Source: REEB95 sp035275845 (lineage in GTDB: Bacteria; Pseudomonadota; Alphaproteobacteria; ATCC43930; CGMCC-115725). From it: a DNA stretch of 46,399 nucleotides. The first letter of the stretch is position 1. Each line of letters opens with the position of its first letter. The position numbers and the translations under genes were made by a program. The notes under the pieces are model-generated. The model did no database searches. It was not told the DNA's origin and saw only the letters and a program-made list of their open reading frames with translations. The DNA lies in contig DATEMD010000064.1 in NCBI GenBank assembly GCA_035275845.1, positions 1-46,399 on the forward strand. The letters run 5' to 3'. Below, piece by piece: positions 25,142 to 32,495 of the stretch.

Positions 25142-26467
25142 TTGACACCCATTGACCGACAAGAGCGGCCATCGACGCCGCCGGATTGCGACGTCCTCGT
25201 CGTCGGCGGCGGTCCCGCCGGCGCCACGATCGCGGCGCTGTTGGCGGAACGCGGCCGTCGTGTCGTTGTCGTCGAGAAGGACCGGCATCCCCGTTTCCAC
25301 ATCGGTGAGTCGCTGTTACCGCTCAATTTGCCGCTGTTCGATCGCCTGGGCGTTCGCGAAGAGATCGAGCAGAGTTCCATCCACAAATACGGCGTCGAAT
25401 TCGTCTCGACGTACCACGGCAAAACCGTCACCTACGATTTCGCGCGCGCCTGGGACAAGCGCTTCCCCTATTCATTCCAGGTCCGGCGCTCGGCGTTCGA
25501 TCACATCCTGGTGAAGAACGCCGTGGCCAAGGGCGCCGAGGTCATCGAGGACTGCCGCGTCACCGCGATCGCTTTTCCCGAAAACGACCATCCGCACGTC
25601 GAGGCTCGCGATGGCAATGGCCGCACGCGGCATTGGACCGCCGCGTTCGTGGTCGACGCCTCAGGCCGCGATACGCTGCTGGCGGCACAAATGGGCTTCA
25701 AGGAGCGCAATCCCAAAAACAACAGCGCCGCGATCTTCGGTCATTTCACCGGAACGCGCCGGCTGCCTGGGAAGTCTGAGGGCAATATCAGCATCGTCTG
25801 GTTTGCCAATGGCTGGTTCTGGTTTATCCCGCTTTCCGACGGCACAACCAGCGTCGGCGCGGTCGGTCCATCGCAGTTTTTCAAGAATCGCGGAACCGAT
25901 CTCACCAGCTTTTTCATGAGCATGGTTGAGTCGTGCCCCGAAATCGCCGATCGGCTCAAGGGCGCGCAGTTGACCGGCCCGGTTACGGGAACCGGCAATT
26001 ATTCCTACGGCACGACACGGACCAGCGGCCGCAACTTCATCCTGGTGGGCGACGCCTGCTCGTTCATCGACCCGGTGTTCTCCACCGGCGTCTATCTTGC
26101 GATGACGACGGCGTTTTGGGGCGCGGACGCGATCGACGCCTGCTTGCGCCAGCCGCAACGTGCGCAACGAATCCTCAAACGCTACGATGCGGCAACCCGC
26201 AAGGCGTTGGGTGCGTTCACTTGGTTCATCTATCGCATTCGCGAACCGGCGATGCGTAACCTGTTCATGTCGCCGCGCAATTGGTTCCGGATGGAAGAAG
26301 CGGTCTTGTCGTTGCTAGCAGGCGATATTTTCGCCAGCCGGGCAATCCGCACACGGCTCTATCTGTTCAGGGCGATCTATTACATGACGAAGCTGTCGCA
26401 TTTGCGCCATTGCATTCCGGCTTGGCGCAAAAAGTGGCCAGACCGTCGGGCGGAGGCCGCCGGTTAG
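25142..26467 (+). CDS. FAD-dependent halogenase-like oxidoreductase
   Basis: A 441-residue flavoprotein with dinucleotide motif GGGPAGAT (22-29), ESLLP after the first beta-alpha unit, and the WxWxIP motif of flavin halogenases at 225-230 (GWFWFIPL). Lys82 (IHKYGVEF) is in the region where halogenases carry the catalytic lysine. LVGDACSFIDPVFSTG is the second FAD motif. It probably starts at the TTG at 25142, preceded by GGAAGGGG. Related proteins occur in xanthomonadin and flexirubin-type pigment clusters. Whether it halogenates or only oxidises/reduces is undecided, because geranylgeranyl-reductase relatives share several features. Confidence 0.82.
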   Translation: MTPIDRQERPSTPPDCDVLVVGGGPAGATIAALLAERGRRVVVVEKDRHPRFHIGESLLPLNLPLFDRLGVREEIEQSSIHKYGVEFVSTYHGKTVTYDFARAWDKRFPYSFQVRRSAFDHILVKNAVAKGAEVIEDCRVTAIAFPENDHPHVEARDGNGRTRHWTAAFVVDASGRDTLLAAQMGFKERNPKNNSAAIFGHFTGTRRLPGKSEGNISIVWFANGWFWFIPLSDGTTSVGAVGPSQFFKNRGTDLTSFFMSMVESCPEIADRLKGAQLTGPVTGTGNYSYGTTRTSGRNFILVGDACSFIDPVFSTGVYLAMTTAFWGADAIDACLRQPQRAQRILKRYDAATRKALGAFTWFIYRIREPAMRNLFMSPRNWFRMEEAVLSLLAGDIFASRAIRTRLYLFRAIYYMTKLSHLRHCIPAWRKKWPDRRAEAAG

Positions 26468-26494
26468 GTGCCGTGACCATGCAGGTGTGACGGC

Positions 26495-27250
26495 ATGACC
26501 GAGACTCACCTCGTTCTGATTCCCAGCTACAACACCGGCGAAAAACTTTTCGACACGGTCGCCGACGCACGCCGCCATTGGCAATCTGTCTGGGTCGTGA
26601 TCGACGGCAGTACCGACGGAACCGGGGAAGCGCTCGCCACGCTCAGTCAGCAGCAGCGCGGATTGCGGATCATCCGGCGGCGCCAGAATGGCGGGAAGGG
26701 TGCCGCGGTGCTCGACGGCCTGCGCGCCGCAACGGCGGACGGTTTCACCCACGTGCTCGTCATGGACGCCGACGGCCAGCATCCTGCGTCATCGATCCCG
26801 GAGTTCATGGCGGCGTCGCGCCAGCGTCCCGACGCGATGATCCTCGGCGTGCCGGTCTTCGACCGCAGCGCGCCGCGGCTGCGTGTCATCGGCCGGCGCG
26901 TGTCAAACGCGTGGACGAAGGTCGAGACGCTGGGTGCGGTCGGCGATTCGCTCTTCGGATTCCGGGTCTATCCGATCGCTGCGTTGAAGGCCGTCATGGA
27001 ATCGAGCCGCTGGATGCGCCGATTCGATTTCGACGTCGAGGCGGCAGTGCGGCTTTGTTGGCGCGGCGTGCCGGCGATCAACCGGGCGGCGCCGGTACGC
27101 TATTTCCGTGCCGACGAGGGCGGCGTTTCGCATTTCCGCTATGGACGCGACAACTTTGCCCTCGCCGCGATGCATGCACGGCTCATGGGGGGATTCTTCG
27201 GCCGCCTGCCGCGGCTCGCGGCTCAGCGGGTCAGATCATCCCGCCATTGA
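26495..27250 (+). CDS. Family 2 glycosyltransferase
   Basis: A 251-residue GT2 protein related to dolichol-phosphate mannosyltransferases. VLIPSYNTGEKLFDTV lies at the N-terminus, IDGSTDGT at 37-43, and the metal-binding DADGQ at 91-95. It has no obvious membrane helix. It follows the halogenase-like gene by 27 bases and is probably co-transcribed. Its last 20 bases overlap the end of the convergent ketoreductase gene. Aryl polyene clusters commonly contain a GT2 gene that may decorate the lipid head; the donor and acceptor here are unknown. Confidence 0.87.
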   Translation: MTETHLVLIPSYNTGEKLFDTVADARRHWQSVWVVIDGSTDGTGEALATLSQQQRGLRIIRRRQNGGKGAAVLDGLRAATADGFTHVLVMDADGQHPASSIPEFMAASRQRPDAMILGVPVFDRSAPRLRVIGRRVSNAWTKVETLGAVGDSLFGFRVYPIAALKAVMESSRWMRRFDFDVEAAVRLCWRGVPAINRAAPVRYFRADEGGVSHFRYGRDNFALAAMHARLMGGFFGRLPRLAAQRVRSSRH

Positions 27251-27950
27251 TCGAAATCAGTTGGCCGGAGATATAACCGGCACGATCGGATGCCAGGAAG
27301 GCGACGAGGTCGGCGACTTCCTCAGGGCGCCCGGCCCGTTTCATCGGCACCAGCCGCTCGATCGCCTCCGCCGGAAAGACGCCTGCGATGGTCGGTGATT
27401 CGATGATCCCGGGCGCGACGGTGTTGACCGTGATGCCGCGGCTGGCGAGTTCCAGCGCCAGCGATCGTGTCGCGCCGTGCAGTCCTGCTTTCGCCGCCGC
27501 ATAGTTGGCTTGGCCGCGATTGCCGGTTATGGCGGCGATCGACGAGATATTGATGATCCGGCCCCAGCGCGTACGGATCATCGGCAGCAGCAGCGGTTGC
27601 GTGACATTGAAGAAGCCGTTGAGCGATACGTCGATGACGCGCGACCACTGCTCGGGATTCATGCCCGGCATGACGGCATCGTCGTGGATGCCAGCGTTAT
27701 TCACCAGAATTTGCACCGCGCCGGCTTCAAGTAATCGCTCGAGCGCAGCGCGGGTTTCGGCGGCGTCGGTAACGTCGAAACGGACAGGCTCGGCCGAGCC
27801 CTTTCGGGCGATAATCTCGGCCGCAATTGCCTCGGCACGCGCCGGCTGGCCGTGCGCATGCACGTAAACATGGTGTCCCGCCCCGGCCAACGCGTGCGCA
27901 ATGGCAGCGCCGATGGTGCCGCTGCCACCCGTGACCAATGCCCGAATCAT
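27231..27950 (-). CDS. 3-ketoacyl-ACP reductase (aryl polyene ApeQ-like)
   Basis: A 239-residue SDR with TGGSGTIG (7-14), NNAG (84-87), Ser137, Tyr150 and Lys154, ending in GYISGQLISINGGMI. It is a standard FabG-type reductase. Its ATG overlaps the stop of the dehydratase gene (ATGA), so it ends the long minus-strand pigment operon. It would reduce the beta-keto group after each condensation by the ketosynthase/chain-length-factor pair. Its sequence differs clearly from the other reductase at 16210-16929, so the two pathways each have their own reductase. Confidence 0.92.
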   Translation of the reverse strand: MIRALVTGGSGTIGAAIAHALAGAGHHVYVHAHGQPARAEAIAAEIIARKGSAEPVRFDVTDAAETRAALERLLEAGAVQILVNNAGIHDDAVMPGMNPEQWSRVIDVSLNGFFNVTQPLLLPMIRTRWGRIINISSIAAITGNRGQANYAAAKAGLHGATRSLALELASRGITVNTVAPGIIESPTIAGVFPAEAIERLVPMKRAGRPEEVADLVAFLASDRAGYISGQLISINGGMI

Positions 27951-28387
27951 TCGGTCACACCGAAGAGAACGGTGGCGCGGCCGCTGACGAGTTCGATGCC
28001 GTCACTCGCCAGCGCGAACCGATAGGTTGCGCCCTGTGTGTCACCCATTATGCGCGCGGCATCGACGATGAGATCGCCCGCAACGTCGTCGAGGCGTGAT
28101 ACCCGGAGGTGCACGTCGCGCACGCTGGCGAGATAGCCGTGCGCCAGCGGACTGCCGCCACCGGCAACGAGCCGGCCGTGAACCGCCATCGCCTGTGCCG
28201 CGATTTCGACGCCACAAACCGCGCCCAGGCCGCCATCCGGGCGTCGCAGCGGATTGTCCGTGCGCCGGTGACGGCGCGACAAACAACGCACCGACACGGC
28301 ATCCCAGTTCAATACGGCGTCGAGCAGGCACATGGTGCCCGCATGCGGAATCATGGCGGCAATCTGCTGCCGATCCATCAGCGTCAT
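27947..28387 (-). CDS. Hotdog-fold 3-hydroxyacyl-ACP dehydratase (ApeP-like)
   Basis: A 146-residue hotdog protein. MIPHAGTMCLLDAVLNWD near the N-terminus, with His15, and the central helix CGVEIAAQAMAVHG match the dehydratase family annotated as ApeP in aryl polyene clusters. It overlaps the reductase start downstream and the chain-length-factor stop upstream by four bases each. It probably removes water from the 3-hydroxyacyl-ACP to make the conjugated double bonds. The region around residues 35-50 (RRHRRTDNPLRRPDGGLG) is unusually basic. Confidence 0.87.
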   Translation of the reverse strand: MTLMDRQQIAAMIPHAGTMCLLDAVLNWDAVSVRCLSRRHRRTDNPLRRPDGGLGAVCGVEIAAQAMAVHGRLVAGGGSPLAHGYLASVRDVHLRVSRLDDVAGDLIVDAARIMGDTQGATYRFALASDGIELVSGRATVLFGVTE

Positions 28388-29229
28388 CCCGGCACCCGCT
28401 CCGGACCGCCGACGCCAAGCGCGACGTCCGCCCGGGCCGGCGTAAGATCGAGCGCCAACGTCATATCCGCCAGGTAATCGAGGGCGATCGCCGCTTTCGT
28501 CCGAGACGCGAGCGCCGCCAGCAGCGGCAGGCTCCGCGCAGCCGGCGTGCTCTGTCGCAACGCTTCGAGGCTGGCCGACGGCATGACCGAGGCGACGCCC
28601 GATCTTGGCCGCAGTTGCAATTCGATGCTCGCCTGTGTCGTACGGAACGGCTCCGGTGCGAGCACGAACGCCACCGCGAACGCGGCACCAATCGGCCGCA
28701 CGTCGCTGAGTGGGGCGGGATATTGCACGTCATAAGCCACCAGCGCGACGGGATGCCGCTCGACGGTCGCCTGCACGGCCGCCTCGAGCAGGCCGGCGGC
28801 GAAACTGTCATCGTGACAGCAAAGGCTGCTCGATGGCGTCCGCGATTCGGTGGCGATGCCCCAGTACCCTGCGGGTGTGTTGTGCACCGAGTTATGAAAC
28901 CGCGTCGGCGACAGCTCGCGATTGGGCGACGCCAGAACGCTCAAGATTTCGTGGATCGTTTCCCCGTCGCCACCGGAAGAGGTGAACACGGTCGCTGTTG
29001 CGGTTGGATCGCGCCCGGCCGCGGCAAATGCCTCGGCGCCAACGGCAAGGGCAAGCCGGACGGTTTGCACAGCGCGCCGCCGCTCGTTAGCCGGTAGCAG
29101 CGGGCTCGGCGGCACGCGGGTCGGAGCCGGGACATGAGCTTGCGCACCGGCCAACACCGGCAGACTCGCTGTCCACCCGTCGAGACCTGGACCGTATAAA
29201 CCGACGCCTTCGATGTAAACGCGCATCAT
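28384..29229 (-). CDS. Beta-ketoacyl synthase chain-length-factor-like protein (ApeC-like)
   Basis: A 281-residue protein with a ketosynthase-like N-terminal fold (YIEGVGLYGPGLDGW, VFTSSGGDGETIHEIL, RFHNSVHNTPAGYWGIAT). It is much shorter than a full ketosynthase and lacks the TACxxT active-site cysteine context; a CCHDD segment occupies that region. This fits the chain-length-factor family that pairs with the aryl polyene ketosynthase. The ATG at 29229 overlaps the ketosynthase TGA (ATGATG); 29226 is an alternative. It probably forms a heterodimer with the ketosynthase encoded just upstream and sets chain length. Confidence 0.85.
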   Translation of the reverse strand: MMRVYIEGVGLYGPGLDGWTASLPVLAGAQAHVPAPTRVPPSPLLPANERRRAVQTVRLALAVGAEAFAAAGRDPTATATVFTSSGGDGETIHEILSVLASPNRELSPTRFHNSVHNTPAGYWGIATESRTPSSSLCCHDDSFAAGLLEAAVQATVERHPVALVAYDVQYPAPLSDVRPIGAAFAVAFVLAPEPFRTTQASIELQLRPRSGVASVMPSASLEALRQSTPAARSLPLLAALASRTKAAIALDYLADMTLALDLTPARADVALGVGGPERVPG

Positions 29230-30449
29230 GCCGCCCGCACGAGAACCACGCTGCAATTCGCCCCGCCGAATCCGAACGAATTGCTGATGACCCGGTCGAC
29301 GCGTGCCCGGCGACCTTCACGCACATACTGGCTTTTGAACGCCGGGTCGACGGCGCGCGTGTGCGGACTGCCGGGGAGAAAATCGTTTTGGATACTCAGC
29401 GCGCAGAAGACGGCCTCGATCGCGCCAGACGCGCCGAGCGTGTGTCCGGCAAACCCCTTGGTCGAACTGCACGGTGTGGCTGTGCCGAAGAGGTCGAAGA
29501 CGGCGTGGTCTTCCGCCGCATCGCCGACAGGCGTCGCGGTACCGTGGAGATTGATGTAGTCGATAGCCGACGGATCGAGGCCGGCAGCCGCGAGTGCCCG
29601 CTCCATCGCAAGCCGCGCGCCGATACCATCCGGATGCGGCGACGACATGTGATAGGCGTCGGAGCTTTCACCGACGCCGGCGAGGAGAATCGTGTTCGCG
29701 TCGTGTCGATCGCTCGGCCGCTCAAGAAGAATAAAGGCCGCCGCTTCGCCGATGGAGATGCCGCGGCGCTCGGCGTCGAACGGCCGGCACGGCTCTTCTG
29801 CCATCACACCGAGCGCATGGAAACCAAACAGGGTTGTCGCGCAGAGGGTATCCGCGCCGCCGACAACGGCCGCGTCGCAGACGCCCGCGGCGATCATCCG
29901 GGCAGCGCTGCCGAAGACCTTCGCCGTCGCGGCACAGGCCGTCGACATGACGAAAGCCGGCCCGGCAAGACCCAGGGCCGTCCGGACGAATCGCGCAAGA
30001 GAATAGGTGTTGTGTGTGCGCCCATAATCGAATTCGCGGGGCAAGCGTCCGGTCGCCGGATCGCGGCGGCGGTACGCGGTCTCCGTTTGCAGCAAGCCGG
30101 ACGTGCTCGTGCCGACAAAAACGCCGACGCGGTCGACGCCGTAGCGCTCCCGCGCCGCCGCGACGGAAACGGCAAAGCCGTCTTGCTGGAGCGCCATTGC
30201 TGCCAGCCGATTGTTGCGGCAGTCGAAACCGGCCATGTCGCCATCGAGCGCATGAGCGTCGAGGCCGGCAATCTCGCCGACATGTGTCGGGAATGGGAGA
30301 GCATCAAACGTGCAGGGAACAAGACCGCTATGCCCAGCGCGCAACGCGTCAACGGTCGGCGCCCAGCCGACGCCCAAGCTGGTCACGACGGAAAAATCGC
30401 TGAGCGCCAGCGGCGGCATCGCGGAATCGGAGCGCGCGGCTGGGCTCAC
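29226..30449 (-). CDS. Beta-ketoacyl-ACP synthase (FabF/ApeO-like)
   Basis: A 407-residue ketosynthase. Active-site Cys172 is in STACAAT, and the two catalytic histidines are His302 (NLHGTATP) and His336 (GFAGHTLGASGA); NSFGFGGANCSVVL is at the C-terminus. The open frame extends far upstream, but a GTG at 30449 overlaps the preceding stop (GTGA); an ATG ten codons later (30419) is the alternative. Its decarboxylative condensation of malonyl-ACP units would extend the polyene chain together with the chain-length-factor protein encoded next. Confidence 0.93.
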   Translation of the reverse strand: MSPAARSDSAMPPLALSDFSVVTSLGVGWAPTVDALRAGHSGLVPCTFDALPFPTHVGEIAGLDAHALDGDMAGFDCRNNRLAAMALQQDGFAVSVAAARERYGVDRVGVFVGTSTSGLLQTETAYRRRDPATGRLPREFDYGRTHNTYSLARFVRTALGLAGPAFVMSTACAATAKVFGSAARMIAAGVCDAAVVGGADTLCATTLFGFHALGVMAEEPCRPFDAERRGISIGEAAAFILLERPSDRHDANTILLAGVGESSDAYHMSSPHPDGIGARLAMERALAAAGLDPSAIDYINLHGTATPVGDAAEDHAVFDLFGTATPCSSTKGFAGHTLGASGAIEAVFCALSIQNDFLPGSPHTRAVDPAFKSQYVREGRRARVDRVISNSFGFGGANCSVVLVRAA

Positions 30450-31810
30450 GACACGGTCTCCCTCACCGCGTGAGCGGAGTCGTCGAGGCTCAAGAGTTGA
30501 TGCCGCACTTGTGCGGCGGCGCGTTCGATATAGCGGCCGTAAAGCACATCGAACTGTTCGCGCTCGGCGGACTGCGCGCCGCCGCCACCTGCCGCTGCGC
30601 GCACGCGCGCTCCACCTCGCTGCTGCCGCGCCGCCTCGTACACCGTGGAAAAATGGCGCAAATTCGCGCGCAGATCGATATAGCGCGGCGTGTCGAAGAT
30701 GCGAAAGAAACGTGGGCGATACGGCCCCCAAAACGGATTGTCGTAGAAAATCAGCCGCAGCCGGTCGATGTCGTAAATCTCGTTCTCCCGGATCGCCGGC
30801 GCGACAATCGCCAGCGCGCCAGGCGTCGTGGGAAGCGCATCGGCCTCGATGAGCGCGCGTCGTGCGACCTCGTCTTCGTAGACGGCTTGCGCGTCGTAAA
30901 TCGGCAGATCGTTCGCCCGCAACACGAGATCGACGAACTCGTTTTTCGGCACCGGGAACTTGAACGCGGCGAACGCGAAAAATTGGCCGGTCGGCCACGG
31001 CGTCCAGATGTTTGCGACGGCCAGGGCGTTATGCGCGACGTGCGAGCAATTGTTGTTGAAGATATTCCAACGGAACACGCGAACACCCTTGCGATAGGGC
31101 GCGTTGAGGTCGTTGAGGAAATCGACAATCATCGCCATCCGCCGGCGATCCAGCGGAACGCGGGCACGATAGGTGTCACGGCCAAAGCGGACGGCATAAT
31201 CGGTCGCGACGGAGATTTCGTACATGTAGTCGCGCTCCGGCATCCCGCGCGGCTTGTCGTGAAACAGGTGATCGTGGAATTGGATGCCATCGAGCACGCC
31301 GATCGCTTTGGCGTGATCCTGCGTCCGTTCATAGGTATCGCGCGTCAACCGCTCGCCGGGCTTGAGCGCGCCGCGCCACACGAAATCGCGCCCCTCCGCC
31401 GCGACCCAATTTGCGTTTTTGTAATGCGAGTTGACGCTGATTCCGACGCCGTAGCGTGCCGGCGACGCGCCGGGATCGCAGAGCTTGAGCACCGGATAGC
31501 CAGCCTGCCGATCACGGCACACGCCACTCAGATAGAGCAGCGAGTGACCGCCCATGCCGCTGCGGAATTGCACGCCAAATCCGGGCTTCTTCCGGATCTC
31601 GGACAGCGCACAAAGCTCGGCGTAATAAGGGTAGAAGCGTTCGTAGTGCGCATCGTCAGCCGCGGCAGCAGCGCTGTCCGCGCGAGCACCGGCGCGGCTC
31701 ACGAGCGCGCTACGGCCGATGCGCATGGCGGTCGCCCCCTGCGTTGCTCTTTTTATCGTTGTCATGATATTCGCCGGACCGCCGCGGCGTCCAGTTCGGG
31801 TCGTTGCCAT
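30446..31810 (-). CDS. Uncharacterised protein within the pigment operon
   Basis: I do not recognise this family. The product is about 454 residues from the ATG at 31810; a GTG at 31825 and ATGs at 31765 and 31726 are other possible starts, and the first 45 or so residues are low in information. The core is rich in aromatic residues and contains GMGGHSLLYLSGVCRD (about 87-102) and FRWNIFNNNCSHVAHNAL (about 245-262). The NCSHxAHN stretch resembles an Asn/Cys/His site of papain-like or transglutaminase-like hydrolases, but this is only a resemblance. It overlaps the ketosynthase gene by four bases and starts one base after the hydrolase stop, so it belongs to the operon. Confidence 0.8.
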   Translation of the reverse strand: MATTRTGRRGGPANIMTTIKRATQGATAMRIGRSALVSRAGARADSAAAAADDAHYERFYPYYAELCALSEIRKKPGFGVQFRSGMGGHSLLYLSGVCRDRQAGYPVLKLCDPGASPARYGVGISVNSHYKNANWVAAEGRDFVWRGALKPGERLTRDTYERTQDHAKAIGVLDGIQFHDHLFHDKPRGMPERDYMYEISVATDYAVRFGRDTYRARVPLDRRRMAMIVDFLNDLNAPYRKGVRVFRWNIFNNNCSHVAHNALAVANIWTPWPTGQFFAFAAFKFPVPKNEFVDLVLRANDLPIYDAQAVYEDEVARRALIEADALPTTPGALAIVAPAIRENEIYDIDRLRLIFYDNPFWGPYRPRFFRIFDTPRYIDLRANLRHFSTVYEAARQQRGGARVRAAAGGGGAQSAEREQFDVLYGRYIERAAAQVRHQLLSLDDSAHAVRETVS

Positions 31811-31811
31811 T

Positions 31812-32495
31812 TCACCGAACGCCACCGCTTTTCGTCGTCAACGGCACGACATCGAGCACGCGCTGCCAGAGCGCAAGCCACGTGTCCCAATCGTGACCGC
31901 CATCTGTCGTGACGACGCGCTCCTTCGGAAGCTGCTCGGCAAGCAGCCGGTGCCCCTGGGCAAAGCGATCGTGACGGCCGTAACCGAGATAAAGCGTCGG
32001 GCGCGACGGCCGTTGGGCGAGGAAATCCCGCACCCAATCCAGCATCCGTTGTTCGGGCGCCGTGGCGGAACCGAGAACCGACCGCGAGGCCATGCCGCCC
32101 ATCTCGGTAAGTTCGGCGACAGTACCCTGCGTGCCGAGAAACGGTGCGAGCAGGACCAAGCCTTCGACATGCGCGGCATGAGCGCTCGTGTACAGCAACG
32201 CACCCATACCGCCCAACGAGATTCCCAGGAGCCAAAGCCGCTTGTACCCCTGTGCCAGCGCCGGCGCGATGACGCTGCGGTGCAGGACGCCGTCGATGGC
32301 ACCGTCGAGATAAAGGTCGAGCGCGGGGCGCGTGGCAATGACATCGACCGGCAGGCCACGCTCGTGCACAGCAGCCACCATCCCGCGGTCCGCGAACTCG
32401 CTGGCCTCGATTCCGACACCAGGCAGCATGACGAGCAGCACGCGGTCGCCATCGCCGTTCGGCGCATTATGGCGGAGACAGGTGATCACGCTCAT
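31812..32495 (-). CDS. Alpha/beta hydrolase
   Basis: A 227-residue protein with the hydrolase nucleophile Ser93 in LLGISLGGMGAL, a candidate acid Asp176 (GYGRHDRF) and His201 (DGGHDWDTW), the normal order for the fold. A TTG at 32507 is an alternative start. Its start lies inside the end of the exporter gene (about 29 bases overlap), and its stop is one base from the next gene. No signal peptide is visible, so it is probably cytoplasmic. It may be a thioesterase or esterase releasing or editing the polyene product; aryl polyene clusters usually have a thioesterase, but of a different fold. Confidence 0.85.
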   Translation of the reverse strand: MSVITCLRHNAPNGDGDRVLLVMLPGVGIEASEFADRGMVAAVHERGLPVDVIATRPALDLYLDGAIDGVLHRSVIAPALAQGYKRLWLLGISLGGMGALLYTSAHAAHVEGLVLLAPFLGTQGTVAELTEMGGMASRSVLGSATAPEQRMLDWVRDFLAQRPSRPTLYLGYGRHDRFAQGHRLLAEQLPKERVVTTDGGHDWDTWLALWQRVLDVVPLTTKSGGVR

